The notes beneath the pieces were generated by a model that was given only the letters and a program-made list of their open reading frames with translations, had not been told where the DNA came from and did no database searches. Made by a program: the position numbers and the translations under genes. A stretch of DNA of 64,000 nt from Lewinellaceae bacterium (GTDB lineage Bacteria > Bacteroidota > Bacteroidia > Chitinophagales > Saprospiraceae): positions 248,001-312,000 of the forward strand of contig JACJXW010000006.1 in the NCBI GenBank assembly GCA_020636405.1, written 5' to 3'. Positions within the stretch are counted from its first letter, which is position 1. Every line of letters starts with the position of its first letter. Shown in pieces: positions 34,238 through 42,868 of the stretch.

Positions 34238-35800
34238 TCAGTCCTTGACCAATATCTTCTCCAATTCTTCCAATGACTTTCCTTTGGTTTCCGGCACTAC
34301 CATCAGGATGAAGATCAAACCGAGGGCGGCAAACAGGCCATAGATCAGGAAGGTCATGGAACTTCCGAAGCTGGCCAGTTCCCATGGGAATACGAGCTGC
34401 ACCAGGAAGCTGACGGCCGAATTGATGAACCCGACGAAAGAAATGGCCACACCCCGGATCTTGTTGGGGAACAACTCCGAGAACAGTACCCACATCACCG
34501 GCCCGATCGATATGGCAAAGGAGGCTACGAAGCCGAGGATGCCGATCAAAATGAGCACCGGGTTCATGCTGATAGCGCTGGTGATGAGGTTGGATTCGTA
34601 TGCTTTGGATACCTCTTCGCCCAGGTTGTCGAGGATGGCCCCTTTGAACGCCACATCGCTGTTGTAGGTTTGTCCGAGCAGCGGCGTGAGGGTGGCCCGG
34701 TCGATCTCCGCCGGCAGGGTGGTTATGGACTCTTCCGTAAGGGTATAAGTGGCCTGGTTGAAGCCATAGGCCAGCAGGAACATAGACAGGGCAATGCCCA
34801 TCACTCCACCGACCAGCAGCGGCTTGCGCCCCAAACGGTCAATAAAGGCGATGGCCAGAACGGTGAATACCAGGTTGATCAACCCCACCAGGATAGCCTG
34901 CGAAAAGGAAGCGTCGGTGCCGATGCCCGATTGTTCGAAGATCATCGGTGCGTAGAAGAACACCGAGTTGATACCGGTGATCTGTTGCAGGATCGCCACA
35001 ACGATGCCAATGCTGAGCACCAGCCGCATGGCGGGTTTGAACAACTCCGTTACCGGTACCTTTTCCTTCTTGGATTCTGCAGCTATACTCATTCGGATCT
35101 CATCCATTTCCCGAATGGCGGCCTCTTCGCCGCTGGCCTTTTTCATGACGACCAGGGCTTCATCAAACTCCTCCTTCATGATGAGCCAACGTGGGCTGCG
35201 AGGCACCAGGAACAGGCCGAAGAAGTACAAGATAGCGGGTAAAGTTTCCAGCCCAAGCATCCAGCGCCAGTTGTATTCGTCAAATTTAAGCGCCTGCGTC
35301 CAGGCAGCATCGGATTTGCCCAACTGCAGGATGAGGAAATTGGTGAAGAAGGCCACCGAAATACCGATAACGATATTGAGCTGGTTGAAGGACACCATCC
35401 GCCCTCTCATCTTGGGAGGGGAGATCTCGGCGATGTACATAGGGGCGATGATGAGGGATGCCCCGACGCCCAACCCTCCGATCATCCTGGCAATGACCAG
35501 GAGCAGAAAGTTAGGGGCCAGAGCAGAGCCGATAGCCGAAATCGCGTAGAGGATGGCGGCGTAGGTGAGCACCTTCCGGCGCCCAAGCCGGTCGCTGAGC
35601 GGCCCGGAAATGATCATAGCCGCCGTAGCGGTAAGGGTCAGCGAGCTGACCGACCAGCCCAGTTCCAGCTTGGTGAGGCTGAACTGGCTTTCGATGAACT
35701 TGACGACCCCGGAAATGACCGAGGCGTCGAATCCCATTAGGAATCCTCCCAGGGCAACGATCAGGGCGGTCTTGATGACGTAAAAGTTGGTTTGTTTCAT
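34238..35800 (-). CDS. MFS sugar porter
   Basis: A 520-residue inner-membrane protein with 12 predicted helices. Sugar porter signatures are present: DRLGRRK after TM2, RMIGGLGVGASLIIAPMYIAEISPPKMRGR around TM4-5, QQITGINSVFFYAPMIFEQSG in TM7, DRLGRKPLL in the second half and PETKGKSLEELE at the end. The TM9-10 loop is longer than usual (about 60 residues). Family members import glucose, xylose and related monosaccharides by proton or sodium symport or facilitated diffusion. Lying between a GH3 and a GH-A gene (27-28 bp gaps), it is the likely importer of glucose released by the periplasmic GH3 enzymes. Confidence 0.93.
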   Translation of the reverse strand: MKQTNFYVIKTALIVALGGFLMGFDASVISGVVKFIESQFSLTKLELGWSVSSLTLTATAAMIISGPLSDRLGRRKVLTYAAILYAISAIGSALAPNFLLLVIARMIGGLGVGASLIIAPMYIAEISPPKMRGRMVSFNQLNIVIGISVAFFTNFLILQLGKSDAAWTQALKFDEYNWRWMLGLETLPAILYFFGLFLVPRSPRWLIMKEEFDEALVVMKKASGEEAAIREMDEIRMSIAAESKKEKVPVTELFKPAMRLVLSIGIVVAILQQITGINSVFFYAPMIFEQSGIGTDASFSQAILVGLINLVFTVLAIAFIDRLGRKPLLVGGVMGIALSMFLLAYGFNQATYTLTEESITTLPAEIDRATLTPLLGQTYNSDVAFKGAILDNLGEEVSKAYESNLITSAISMNPVLILIGILGFVASFAISIGPVMWVLFSELFPNKIRGVAISFVGFINSAVSFLVQLVFPWELASFGSSMTFLIYGLFAALGLIFILMVVPETKGKSLEELEKILVKD

Positions 35801-35828
35801 GATCGGAACTTAAGCTGATTTTTCGGTT

Positions 35829-38078
35829 TTATCGAATTTCGACGGTAGTTTTCAATGCTGCTTCGGAATTTCCCCCTACCCAGATGTCAAATTCTCCTGG
35901 TTCTACCTCCCATCCTCTGCCGGGGTAGTAATACGCCAGCTGTTCTACCGGCAGGCTGAAGGTAACGGTACGGCTTTCTCCGGGGCGAAGGCGCACCCGT
36001 TGAAAGCTTTTCAATTCCTTCACCGGGCGGGTAATGCTGCTGACCAGGTCGCGGATGTAAAGCTGGGCTACTTCCACCGCCTCGTAATCACCGGTGTTGG
36101 ACAGCTGCACACTGATCTGCAGGATGTCGCCCCTGCCGACAATCGGATTGGCCGCTTTGAGGCCTGTGTACTCAAAGCGGGTATAGGACAGGCCATAACC
36201 GAAGGGGAACAAGGGATGGTAACCGGCGTCCAGGTAATAGGATGTATTGCCTACTGAAGTTTGGGGCGCCCGTACCGGGATGTCGTCGATGTGGATAAAG
36301 GACGCTTCGGTAGCGGGCTTGCCGGTATTTTTGTGGTTGTAATACATGGGGATCTGTCCGGCTGAAGTAGGGAAAGTCACCGGCAGTTTACCGGAAGGGG
36401 CGTCTTTTCCCAGCAGCAGGCGCGCGATGGCAGGCCCGCCCATAGTGCCCGGGTGCCAGGCAAAGAGCAGGGCGTCGGAAAATTCGAGCGCTTGCCCCAG
36501 CGCCAAAGGCCGGCCGGCCATCACCACTGTAATAACCGGCTTGCCGGTTTGGGCCATTGCCTGGATCAGTTCCAACTGGGCGCCGGGCAGCCCCAGGTCG
36601 GCCCGGCAGTGCGCCTCACCGGATAGAATAGATTCTTCTCCCAGGAACAGGACGATGGCATCTGCGTCTTTTGCTGCCTCAGCTGCTTCGGGAAAACCAG
36701 ACTGGCTGTAGCTCCGGGAAGTCTCCAGGGCTTTGACGAAGTGCACCTCTGCTATGTCTTTTAATGTGCTGCGCAGAGCGGACAGGGGCGTGATGCTGTG
36801 CCCGGGGTTCCCATCAAATATCCAGGTGCCCAATTGCTCGTAGGGATCATCTGCCAGAGGGCCGATGACGGCGAGCTTTCGGATAGCTTTCTCCTGCAGA
36901 GGAAGAACCTGGCGCTCATTCTTAAGGAGCACACAGCTTTGTACGGCGGCTTCTTCGGCGGCTGCCAGGTGGGCTTCAGCAACCAGAGGAGGGAAATCGG
37001 AGGTATTGGTATAAGGGTTATCAAATAACCCAAGCTGGAATTTTATGCGCAGTATATTCCGCACGGCTTCATCGATAATGGATTCCGGTACAGTTCCTTC
37101 TTCCACGAGTTTCAGGAGGTGGCTCGAATAGGTAGTGCTGGCCATTTCCATATCAATACCGGCCGAAATACCCTGCCGGGCCGCCTCTTTGTTGTCGGAA
37201 GCTACGCCGTGTACCACCAACTGCCGGACCGATTCCCAGTCGCTGACCACAAAGCCGTCAAATTTCCAGTCCTCTCGCAGTACGGTTCGGAACAGAAAGG
37301 CATTACCACTGGCAGGTACGCCGTTCAATTCGTTGAAGGTAGGCATGAAAGTCGCCACACCGGCGTCGACACAAGCCTTGAACGGAGGGAAATAGTTGTT
37401 GTAGAGTTCGTTTTCAGGAATGTTGGCAATATTGTAATCCCGCCCGCCCTCAGCAGCGCCATAACCTACAAAGTGTTTGGCGCAGGCGGCGATCGTTCCC
37501 TTATCGGCCAGGCTCTCTCCCTGGAACCCCCGTACCATGGCTACACCGAGTTGGCTGGTCAGATAAGGGTCTTCTCCCAGGCTTTCGGCAATGCGCCCCC
37601 AGCGGGGGTCCCGGCTGATGTCGATCATTGGCGCGAAGGTCCAGTGCAGGCCTACTGAAGAGGCCTCCATGGCGGCTATCCGGGCGCCTTTTTCCACCAA
37701 ATCCGGATTCCAACTGGCAGCCTGTCCCAAAGGGATGGGGAAGATGGTCTTAAAGCCGTGGATGACATCGCGGGCAAAGATCAGAGGAATGCCCAGGCGG
37801 CTTTCCTCAACGGCGATGCGCTGCAGCTCGTTCAGCGTTTTGGTGTCTACTTCATTCAAAATGGAACCGATCTCACCTTTCTGTACTTTTGCCCGCATCC
37901 CACTGGAGATGTTGCTGTATTCTCCGTTTACCTGCGACAACTGGCCGATCTTTTCCTGGATGGTCATTTTGTGGAGTAGTTCAGAAGCTTTTTTTTCCAG
38001 CTCAGGGTCCAGGGCCTGCGCATAAAGTAAGCCGGAGAAAAAGAGGAAGGAAAGGATCGAAAAGGTAAGCGGTCTCAT
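35829..38078 (-). CDS. GH3 beta-glucosidase, periplasmic (first in enzyme operon)
   Basis: The ATG at 38078 gives 749 residues with signal peptide MRPLTFSILSFLFFSGLLYAQ; earlier in-frame starts place 24 charged residues in front. GH3 hallmarks: GIPLIFARDVIHGFKTIFP, DPRWGRIAESLGEDP, KHFVGYG, nucleophile D280 in VVSDWESVRQL, then the KLPVTFPTSAGQIPMYYNHKNTG loop and FPFGYGLSYTRFEY. A fibronectin-III-like domain ends the protein. This form resembles bacterial BglX enzymes, exo-acting on beta-linked gluco-oligosaccharides. It follows a terminator (38155-38189) and so may open a second transcript with the MFS gene 28 bp downstream. Confidence 0.94.
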   Translation of the reverse strand: MRPLTFSILSFLFFSGLLYAQALDPELEKKASELLHKMTIQEKIGQLSQVNGEYSNISSGMRAKVQKGEIGSILNEVDTKTLNELQRIAVEESRLGIPLIFARDVIHGFKTIFPIPLGQAASWNPDLVEKGARIAAMEASSVGLHWTFAPMIDISRDPRWGRIAESLGEDPYLTSQLGVAMVRGFQGESLADKGTIAACAKHFVGYGAAEGGRDYNIANIPENELYNNYFPPFKACVDAGVATFMPTFNELNGVPASGNAFLFRTVLREDWKFDGFVVSDWESVRQLVVHGVASDNKEAARQGISAGIDMEMASTTYSSHLLKLVEEGTVPESIIDEAVRNILRIKFQLGLFDNPYTNTSDFPPLVAEAHLAAAEEAAVQSCVLLKNERQVLPLQEKAIRKLAVIGPLADDPYEQLGTWIFDGNPGHSITPLSALRSTLKDIAEVHFVKALETSRSYSQSGFPEAAEAAKDADAIVLFLGEESILSGEAHCRADLGLPGAQLELIQAMAQTGKPVITVVMAGRPLALGQALEFSDALLFAWHPGTMGGPAIARLLLGKDAPSGKLPVTFPTSAGQIPMYYNHKNTGKPATEASFIHIDDIPVRAPQTSVGNTSYYLDAGYHPLFPFGYGLSYTRFEYTGLKAANPIVGRGDILQISVQLSNTGDYEAVEVAQLYIRDLVSSITRPVKELKSFQRVRLRPGESRTVTFSLPVEQLAYYYPGRGWEVEPGEFDIWVGGNSEAALKTTVEIR

Positions 38079-38154
38079 CGGCAAATTGTATTTTCTTGAA
38101 ATGATGCTTCCCATTGGTACAGATGCCCCTGCCCTTATAAAAAGCGGCAACCAT

Positions 38155-38189
38155 CAGGAAAAAATGGGAAAGCTTCCTTGAGCTTTCCC
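38155..38189 (-). terminator. Rho-independent terminator between GH16 and GH3 genes
   Basis: On the minus strand, stem GGGAAAGCT / AGCTTTCCC with a 6-nt loop (38166-38189) is followed by ATTTTTT, a classical terminator. It lies 41 bp after the GH16 stop and splits the locus into two transcripts. Confidence 0.8.
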
Positions 38190-38230
38190 CAAAAGTTGTA
38201 GCTCAAATAAAAGTACACTTGCTGTTTTGC

Positions 38231-39403
38231 TCAATTTTCCTGAAATACCCGTATATAATCAACGATCATGCGCTGCGGGAAAACCGTTGTTGCATCCGGG
38301 TAGCCAGGCCAGTTGCCTCCCACCGCCACGTTGAAAATAAAGAAGAAGTTGTTCCGGAACTCGCTCAACTCCGACCCTGTAATAGAGAGCACATGGTACT
38401 CCTGCCCGTCGAGCAGCCAGCGAATCCGTTGCTCGTCCCATTCGATCGAGAAAACGTGGAATTCATCGTAGAAACGGCCGGAACTCAGAGAGGTATTTCC
38501 TCCGTAACTGGCGTGTTGTCCTTCGTTCGACCAGTGGGCGGTGCCATACACGGTGCTGGGCTGATGCCCGATCAGCTCCATGATGTCAATCTCGCCACAA
38601 GCGGGCCAGCCGATGCTTGAAAAGTTGGCCCCGAGCATCCAAAGGGCGGGCCAGACGCCCTGCCCGAAGGGGAGCGCCGCCCGTATATCCACCCGCCCGT
38701 ACTTAAAGTCGAACTTACCCTTGGTAATCATTCGGGAAGAGGTGTAAGCCCTTCCGCTAAAGTTTTCTTTTCTGGCTTCGATGACCAGGTTGCCATCGGT
38801 GATATAGGTATTTTCTTTTCTGTAGAATTGCAGTTCATTGTTGCCCCAGCCACCGCCGCCGATCTCGAAGGTCCAGAAGTTGGGGTCGGGCTGTGTACCC
38901 GCGAAATCGTCCTGCCAGATCAGGGTCATGTTGGGGTAGGATTCCGGGGAAGTATAGCCGCCATCGGGAATGAAGAGGGCCGTGTTGATGTCGTCTTCAA
39001 GCAGTTTTATCGTTGCAGTGGCCGTACCAATGTCAGCCTTGGTTGCCTGGGCAATTTCAATGACGAATTCTTCATCTCCCTCATATTCGTCGTCCCCCAA
39101 TATGTCGACCCGATATTCTTCGCGCAAGTCTCCCGGAGGGAAAACGACCGGCTTGAAATTGATGCTTTCAAAGTCTTCCCCACTTTTGGCTGTTCCGTCT
39201 ACTGTTTGTATAAAGGCGATCACTGTATCAGCAGAAGGTTGAGATAAGCGAAGGGTGACATACACCGGGAAAGCAGCGTTCCCCTCCTCGATCTCAAGCG
39301 GGTCAATGTGCAGGACAGGAAGGGTAGGGGCAGGTTTTTCTTCATCTTTGGTGCAGGCCCCGAAGGCTAAAACCCAAAGCAGCAGAATGGTCCATTTTTT
39401 CAT
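38231..39403 (-). CDS. GH16 beta-1,3-glucanase lipoprotein with Calx-beta domain
   Basis: A 390-residue lipoprotein (lipobox FGAC, Cys17). Residues 30-137 form a Calx-beta-like domain (LEIEEGNAAFPVYVTLRLSQ, DGTAKSGEDFESI). The GH16 jelly roll follows (about 155-390) with the catalytic GEIDIMELIG: nucleophile E271, D273 and acid/base E276; the extra Met between (ExDxxE) places it with laminarinases rather than agarases or kappa-carrageenases. WPALWMLG, FHVFSIEWDEQRIRWLLDGQ and FNVAVGGNWPG fit. It likely cuts laminarin at the cell surface. A second GH16 gene lies 87 bp upstream. Confidence 0.94.
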   Translation of the reverse strand: MKKWTILLLWVLAFGACTKDEEKPAPTLPVLHIDPLEIEEGNAAFPVYVTLRLSQPSADTVIAFIQTVDGTAKSGEDFESINFKPVVFPPGDLREEYRVDILGDDEYEGDEEFVIEIAQATKADIGTATATIKLLEDDINTALFIPDGGYTSPESYPNMTLIWQDDFAGTQPDPNFWTFEIGGGGWGNNELQFYRKENTYITDGNLVIEARKENFSGRAYTSSRMITKGKFDFKYGRVDIRAALPFGQGVWPALWMLGANFSSIGWPACGEIDIMELIGHQPSTVYGTAHWSNEGQHASYGGNTSLSSGRFYDEFHVFSIEWDEQRIRWLLDGQEYHVLSITGSELSEFRNNFFFIFNVAVGGNWPGYPDATTVFPQRMIVDYIRVFQEN

Positions 39404-39490
39404 GGTTGAGAGCTGAATTTAAAAGGTTAAAAAATTTTTCCGGCGGATGGCCGGCTGCCAATGTTTTGAGTTTGTTCTGCTGGGTGAAAA

Positions 39491-40876
39491 TCATTCTATA
39501 TAAATGTTATCCAGTAATATGACGCCTACCAGGTACTCCCCGGATGCATCTACCGGATTCCAGAGGGCGAAGGGGATCTTCAGGTCCTTAAGGTCCAACC
39601 CGGATCCGGTAAAATCGGATATGGGGATCCGGTATTCGAGAAAGCCGTTGCCTACATCTACTCCTGAGTAGTCCTTAAGGAACAGGGAGGCGGCAGTGGC
39701 TACTGATTCCAGCTTTATCTCGATATCGCTCAGTTCCGCTGGTTTGTGGAGCGAGAATACCAGGGTGCCGCTGGCATACTGGCTGGCATCGATGGTGGGG
39801 TCCAATTCGAAGAAGGCCCCTCCCCAACTGCCGCCGGGGTAACTCAGCATAAGGCTGGAGTCGCCGTCTACCGCAATATCAGAAGTGGTTATGTCCGGTT
39901 CGCCGCCACCTCCAAAAGCCTTTAGGCTGATGCCGCTGAATTGAGATAAACTGCCGTTAAAGGCGAACAGAGCCAGGTCGTTGGATAATTGGCCGAGGGT
40001 TTCTTCGTCAATGTCCAGAGGGGGGATTGCCGGGGCGTTAAGGCCATCCTTGCTGTACACCCGCACCCAGTCGATGAGCATGCGCTGTGGAAAACTGGTC
40101 GTTTGATCCGGGTCTCCCGGCCAGTTGCCGCCTACGGCGACGTTGAAGATGAGGTAGTGGGGGCGAAGGAATTCCTTCATATCCTCTTCGATGGCGACCT
40201 GATTTACCTCGATCCCGTCCAGGCTGTAGATCATCTCGGTAGGCGTCCAGTCCAAACGATAGATGTGATAGTCGTCGCTCAGGTTTTCAGTGGCGGTGAG
40301 GCTTTTGGTGTTGCTTTCCACTTTGTTTTCCGAATTGGTATAATGGGCGCTGCTGTGCACCACCTCAGGAGCGTGGCCGATGACCTCCATGATATCGATC
40401 TCTCCGCAGCCGGGCCAGTCTACCTCAGTAATATTTTCGCCCAGTAGCCAAAAGGCCGGCCAGAGGCCTCTCCCCTCCGGGACTTTGATGCGGGCCTCGA
40501 TGCGCCCGAACCGGAAACTTTGCTTGCCCTGGGTGGTCAGCTTTGAAGAAGTGTATCTTCCATTCGATTCCAGGCGGGCGGTGATGGCCAGGACGGATGC
40601 GCCTTCCCCGTCCGGTTGAATATTCGCATTGTTCTGGGAATCGGTGTAGAGTTGTTTTTCATTGTTCCCCCATCCCGGAGGCAGGCCGTAGTCGGTACCG
40701 TTTCCGATCTCGAAATTCCAGTTGCTGCTGCTTATGTCCGAATCGAACTCGTCGCTCCAGAGCAGGGTGTAGCCTTCGTAGTCGATTCCCGAACCAGTTG
40801 GCGTTTCGTCATCGGAATTACAGGCGGCAAAAAAAGAGGCAAAAAGGAAAAGAGGATATATTATTGAATTTTTCAC
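39491..40876 (-). CDS. GH16 beta-1,3-glucanase lipoprotein with C-terminal carbohydrate-binding-like domain
   Basis: A 461-residue lipoprotein (lipobox FAAC, Cys19). The GH16 domain starts almost directly after the tether (YTLLWSDEFDS) and carries GEIDIMEVIG with E159, D161 and E164. The last 150 residues (from about 310) form a beta-sandwich (ISLKAFGGGGEPDITTSD ... GGAFFELDPTIDASQYASGTLVFSLHKPAELSDIEIKLES) of the galactose-binding-like type, likely a glucan-binding module. Domain order is therefore opposite to the neighbouring GH16, whose extra domain is N-terminal. The two probably differ in attack on soluble versus branched or insoluble glucan. Confidence 0.94.
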   Translation of the reverse strand: MKNSIIYPLFLFASFFAACNSDDETPTGSGIDYEGYTLLWSDEFDSDISSSNWNFEIGNGTDYGLPPGWGNNEKQLYTDSQNNANIQPDGEGASVLAITARLESNGRYTSSKLTTQGKQSFRFGRIEARIKVPEGRGLWPAFWLLGENITEVDWPGCGEIDIMEVIGHAPEVVHSSAHYTNSENKVESNTKSLTATENLSDDYHIYRLDWTPTEMIYSLDGIEVNQVAIEEDMKEFLRPHYLIFNVAVGGNWPGDPDQTTSFPQRMLIDWVRVYSKDGLNAPAIPPLDIDEETLGQLSNDLALFAFNGSLSQFSGISLKAFGGGGEPDITTSDIAVDGDSSLMLSYPGGSWGGAFFELDPTIDASQYASGTLVFSLHKPAELSDIEIKLESVATAASLFLKDYSGVDVGNGFLEYRIPISDFTGSGLDLKDLKIPFALWNPVDASGEYLVGVILLDNIYIE

Positions 40877-41012
40877 CTGGATATATTTATTGTTTTTTCT
40901 ATTCTGATTTGAAAAGCAAGCCGGCCTAATATCTTAATCTGCAGGAGGGGCCGGATAATATATAGAGGTTCAATGCCTTATGCCGGTTAGCATGTGGCCG
41001 GGAAATACCCCT

Positions 41013-41044
41013 GTTTGCCCCAGCTTTTAGGTGCCGGGGCAAAC
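41013..41044 (-). terminator. Hairpin between PKD lipoprotein and GH16 genes
   Basis: Perfect 9-bp stem GTTTGCCCC / GGGGCAAAC with a 14-nt loop, 52 bp after the stop of the PKD lipoprotein on the minus strand. Without a T-run it is more likely a partial terminator or an mRNA-stabilising end, letting susCD and the binding protein be made in excess over the enzymes. Confidence 0.55.
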
Positions 41045-41095
41045 AAAGGTAAAGTTCACTTCAGCGCTAAGCCGAAGTGGTGATAAGCGTTGGTA

Positions 41096-42847
41096 TTATT
41101 CTTCGTAACGCAGCCTTGCCGTCCACCAGTCGGTGCCGACCTGGTTTTCGGAGAAGTCTACAGAAATGACCAGGATCTCCACACCGCCGGCAGCGCTGTA
41201 TTCCAGCACTTCGTAGGTGATCTGGTCAGCAGGAGGATTGTCTGCGCTGACCTCGCCACCGTTGAACCCTTTGGGGAAACCGAGGAAGGCGCCCGCGCCG
41301 ATCACGGTGATCTTGGGGCGGTTGTCGCCGGATGCTTCCATCGCTTCGAAAGAGTGCACACCGGATCCGAGGACATCGTAGGGCGCGGCCAGGTCGCCGT
41401 CAGCCAGACAGGCGAAAGAGCCGCCCATGAAATCTTCTGCCCAAACTTCCCCTTTGGAATCGTACTGGAAGGTGCCGTCGTCAAAGAAGATGAATTCATC
41501 ATCCATCTGGCAGGCGCGTACGATAACATCGTCTTCGTTGATACCACCCCACCATTCGCCGCTACCAGGAGAGGGGCCTACGTAGTAAGAGTTGGCGCCG
41601 TCGAGCTTCCATACCTTTCCAGCCGCGCTGGAAAGATTAGCAGGGGTGAAGGTTGCAGAGCTGACCACCACGTCCTTGGAAATAGCGTCGGTTTTGCCAG
41701 AGTCGTCCATAGCGGTCAGGGTAACGGTGAACGTGCCTTCTCCAGCATAAGTGTGAGATGGGCTTTCTTCCGTAGAGATATTACCATCGCCAAAGTCCCA
41801 GGCGTAGCTGGTGGAATTGGCGGAGGTGTTGGTGAAGTTCACCGTCAGGCCTTGCTTGTCGAAAACGAAATTGGCCCTCGGCTCAGAGGAAGGGATATCG
41901 GGCAGGTCGGCCGGGTTCTTGTAGCTGACCAGGTAGTAGTTCCAGTAGCCGTCCACTCCACCATTGATGGGCAGGCCAAGTTTGAGCGAATCGGCGACAT
42001 CGCCTTCTACCAGGCTGATGATCTCATAAAATTTGCTGTTCTCCGGATTAGGATTGTCGCCTGCATTGGTCTTGTTCGCCAAACCGATATAAGCGCCTTC
42101 TCCATTGATAGTGATGGTGTTGCCTACTTTGTCAAAGTCAAAGGTATAATCTCCTCCGTTGCCAAAAGCAGAACGCGAGGGATTGTCGCCCCATACATTA
42201 GGATCGGTTTCATCCCAGCAGCCTTCGTTCTCATGCCAGCCACCGCAGCAAGCTGCTGCATCTATGAAAATGGTACCATTTGAATTAAACTCAAAGGAAC
42301 CATCCCTTTTAAAGGTGTAGGAGTCATCGAGGATACAAGGGCGGTCAGCCAGAGGCGTTACGCCGCCAAAGGACCACCACTGGTTGTCATTAGCGGCCGG
42401 GCCGATGCCAAGCGCTATGCCTTCTCTTTGCAGGTACCAGGTCTTGCTTTCAGAACCAGTTAGAAGCGTGAGCAAGGCGTCGGGGTCGCTCAGGCTGATC
42501 TTCTCTTCCCGCTTGGCCGTCTGCCCTTCGGAGTTGGAAGCAGTAAGAACAACCGTGTATTCACCGGCAGCGGCGTATGCGTGGGTTGGGTCCTTATCTG
42601 TACTGGTTTGTCCATCGCCGAAATCCCACTGGTAGGAGCTGGCATTCTGAGAGAAGTTCGTAAAGGCCACTTCCAGGAAGTTCGTTGTGCTCACCTCGAA
42701 CTGGAAGCTTGCGATAGGAGCCTCTGCTGGAGGGTTCTCATCGTCCTTGTTACAGCCAGCCCAAACGGTCAGGCCCAAGCCAAGAGCAAGGAGGAACGCC
42801 CATTGGAAATTAATGGAAAAAATGCTTCGATTTTTCATATTCGCCAA
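41096..42847 (-). CDS. Surface glycan-binding lipoprotein with duplicated PKD-plus-beta module
   Basis: A 583-residue lipoprotein (lipobox VWAGC); translation may begin at the fourth codon (MKNRSIF). It has two copies of a two-part unit: a PKD domain (YQWDFGDGQTS near 73; YAWDFGDGNIS near 347) followed by a roughly 180-residue beta domain with shared landmarks (SKTWYLQREG/GKVWKLDGAN, W-rich loop, CxxDDSYTF/CQMDDEFIF, DGSFEFNSNG/DGTFQYDSKG, GEGAYIG/GAGAFLG). No catalytic motif is seen. Its place right after susD, where SusE/SGBP proteins normally stand, and the aromatic-rich loops argue for a laminarin-binding role at the surface. Confidence 0.8.
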   Translation of the reverse strand: MANMKNRSIFSINFQWAFLLALGLGLTVWAGCNKDDENPPAEAPIASFQFEVSTTNFLEVAFTNFSQNASSYQWDFGDGQTSTDKDPTHAYAAAGEYTVVLTASNSEGQTAKREEKISLSDPDALLTLLTGSESKTWYLQREGIALGIGPAANDNQWWSFGGVTPLADRPCILDDSYTFKRDGSFEFNSNGTIFIDAAACCGGWHENEGCWDETDPNVWGDNPSRSAFGNGGDYTFDFDKVGNTITINGEGAYIGLANKTNAGDNPNPENSKFYEIISLVEGDVADSLKLGLPINGGVDGYWNYYLVSYKNPADLPDIPSSEPRANFVFDKQGLTVNFTNTSANSTSYAWDFGDGNISTEESPSHTYAGEGTFTVTLTAMDDSGKTDAISKDVVVSSATFTPANLSSAAGKVWKLDGANSYYVGPSPGSGEWWGGINEDDVIVRACQMDDEFIFFDDGTFQYDSKGEVWAEDFMGGSFACLADGDLAAPYDVLGSGVHSFEAMEASGDNRPKITVIGAGAFLGFPKGFNGGEVSADNPPADQITYEVLEYSAAGGVEILVISVDFSENQVGTDWWTARLRYEE

Positions 42848-42868
42848 TTGTTTTAACTTGATTAAAAA

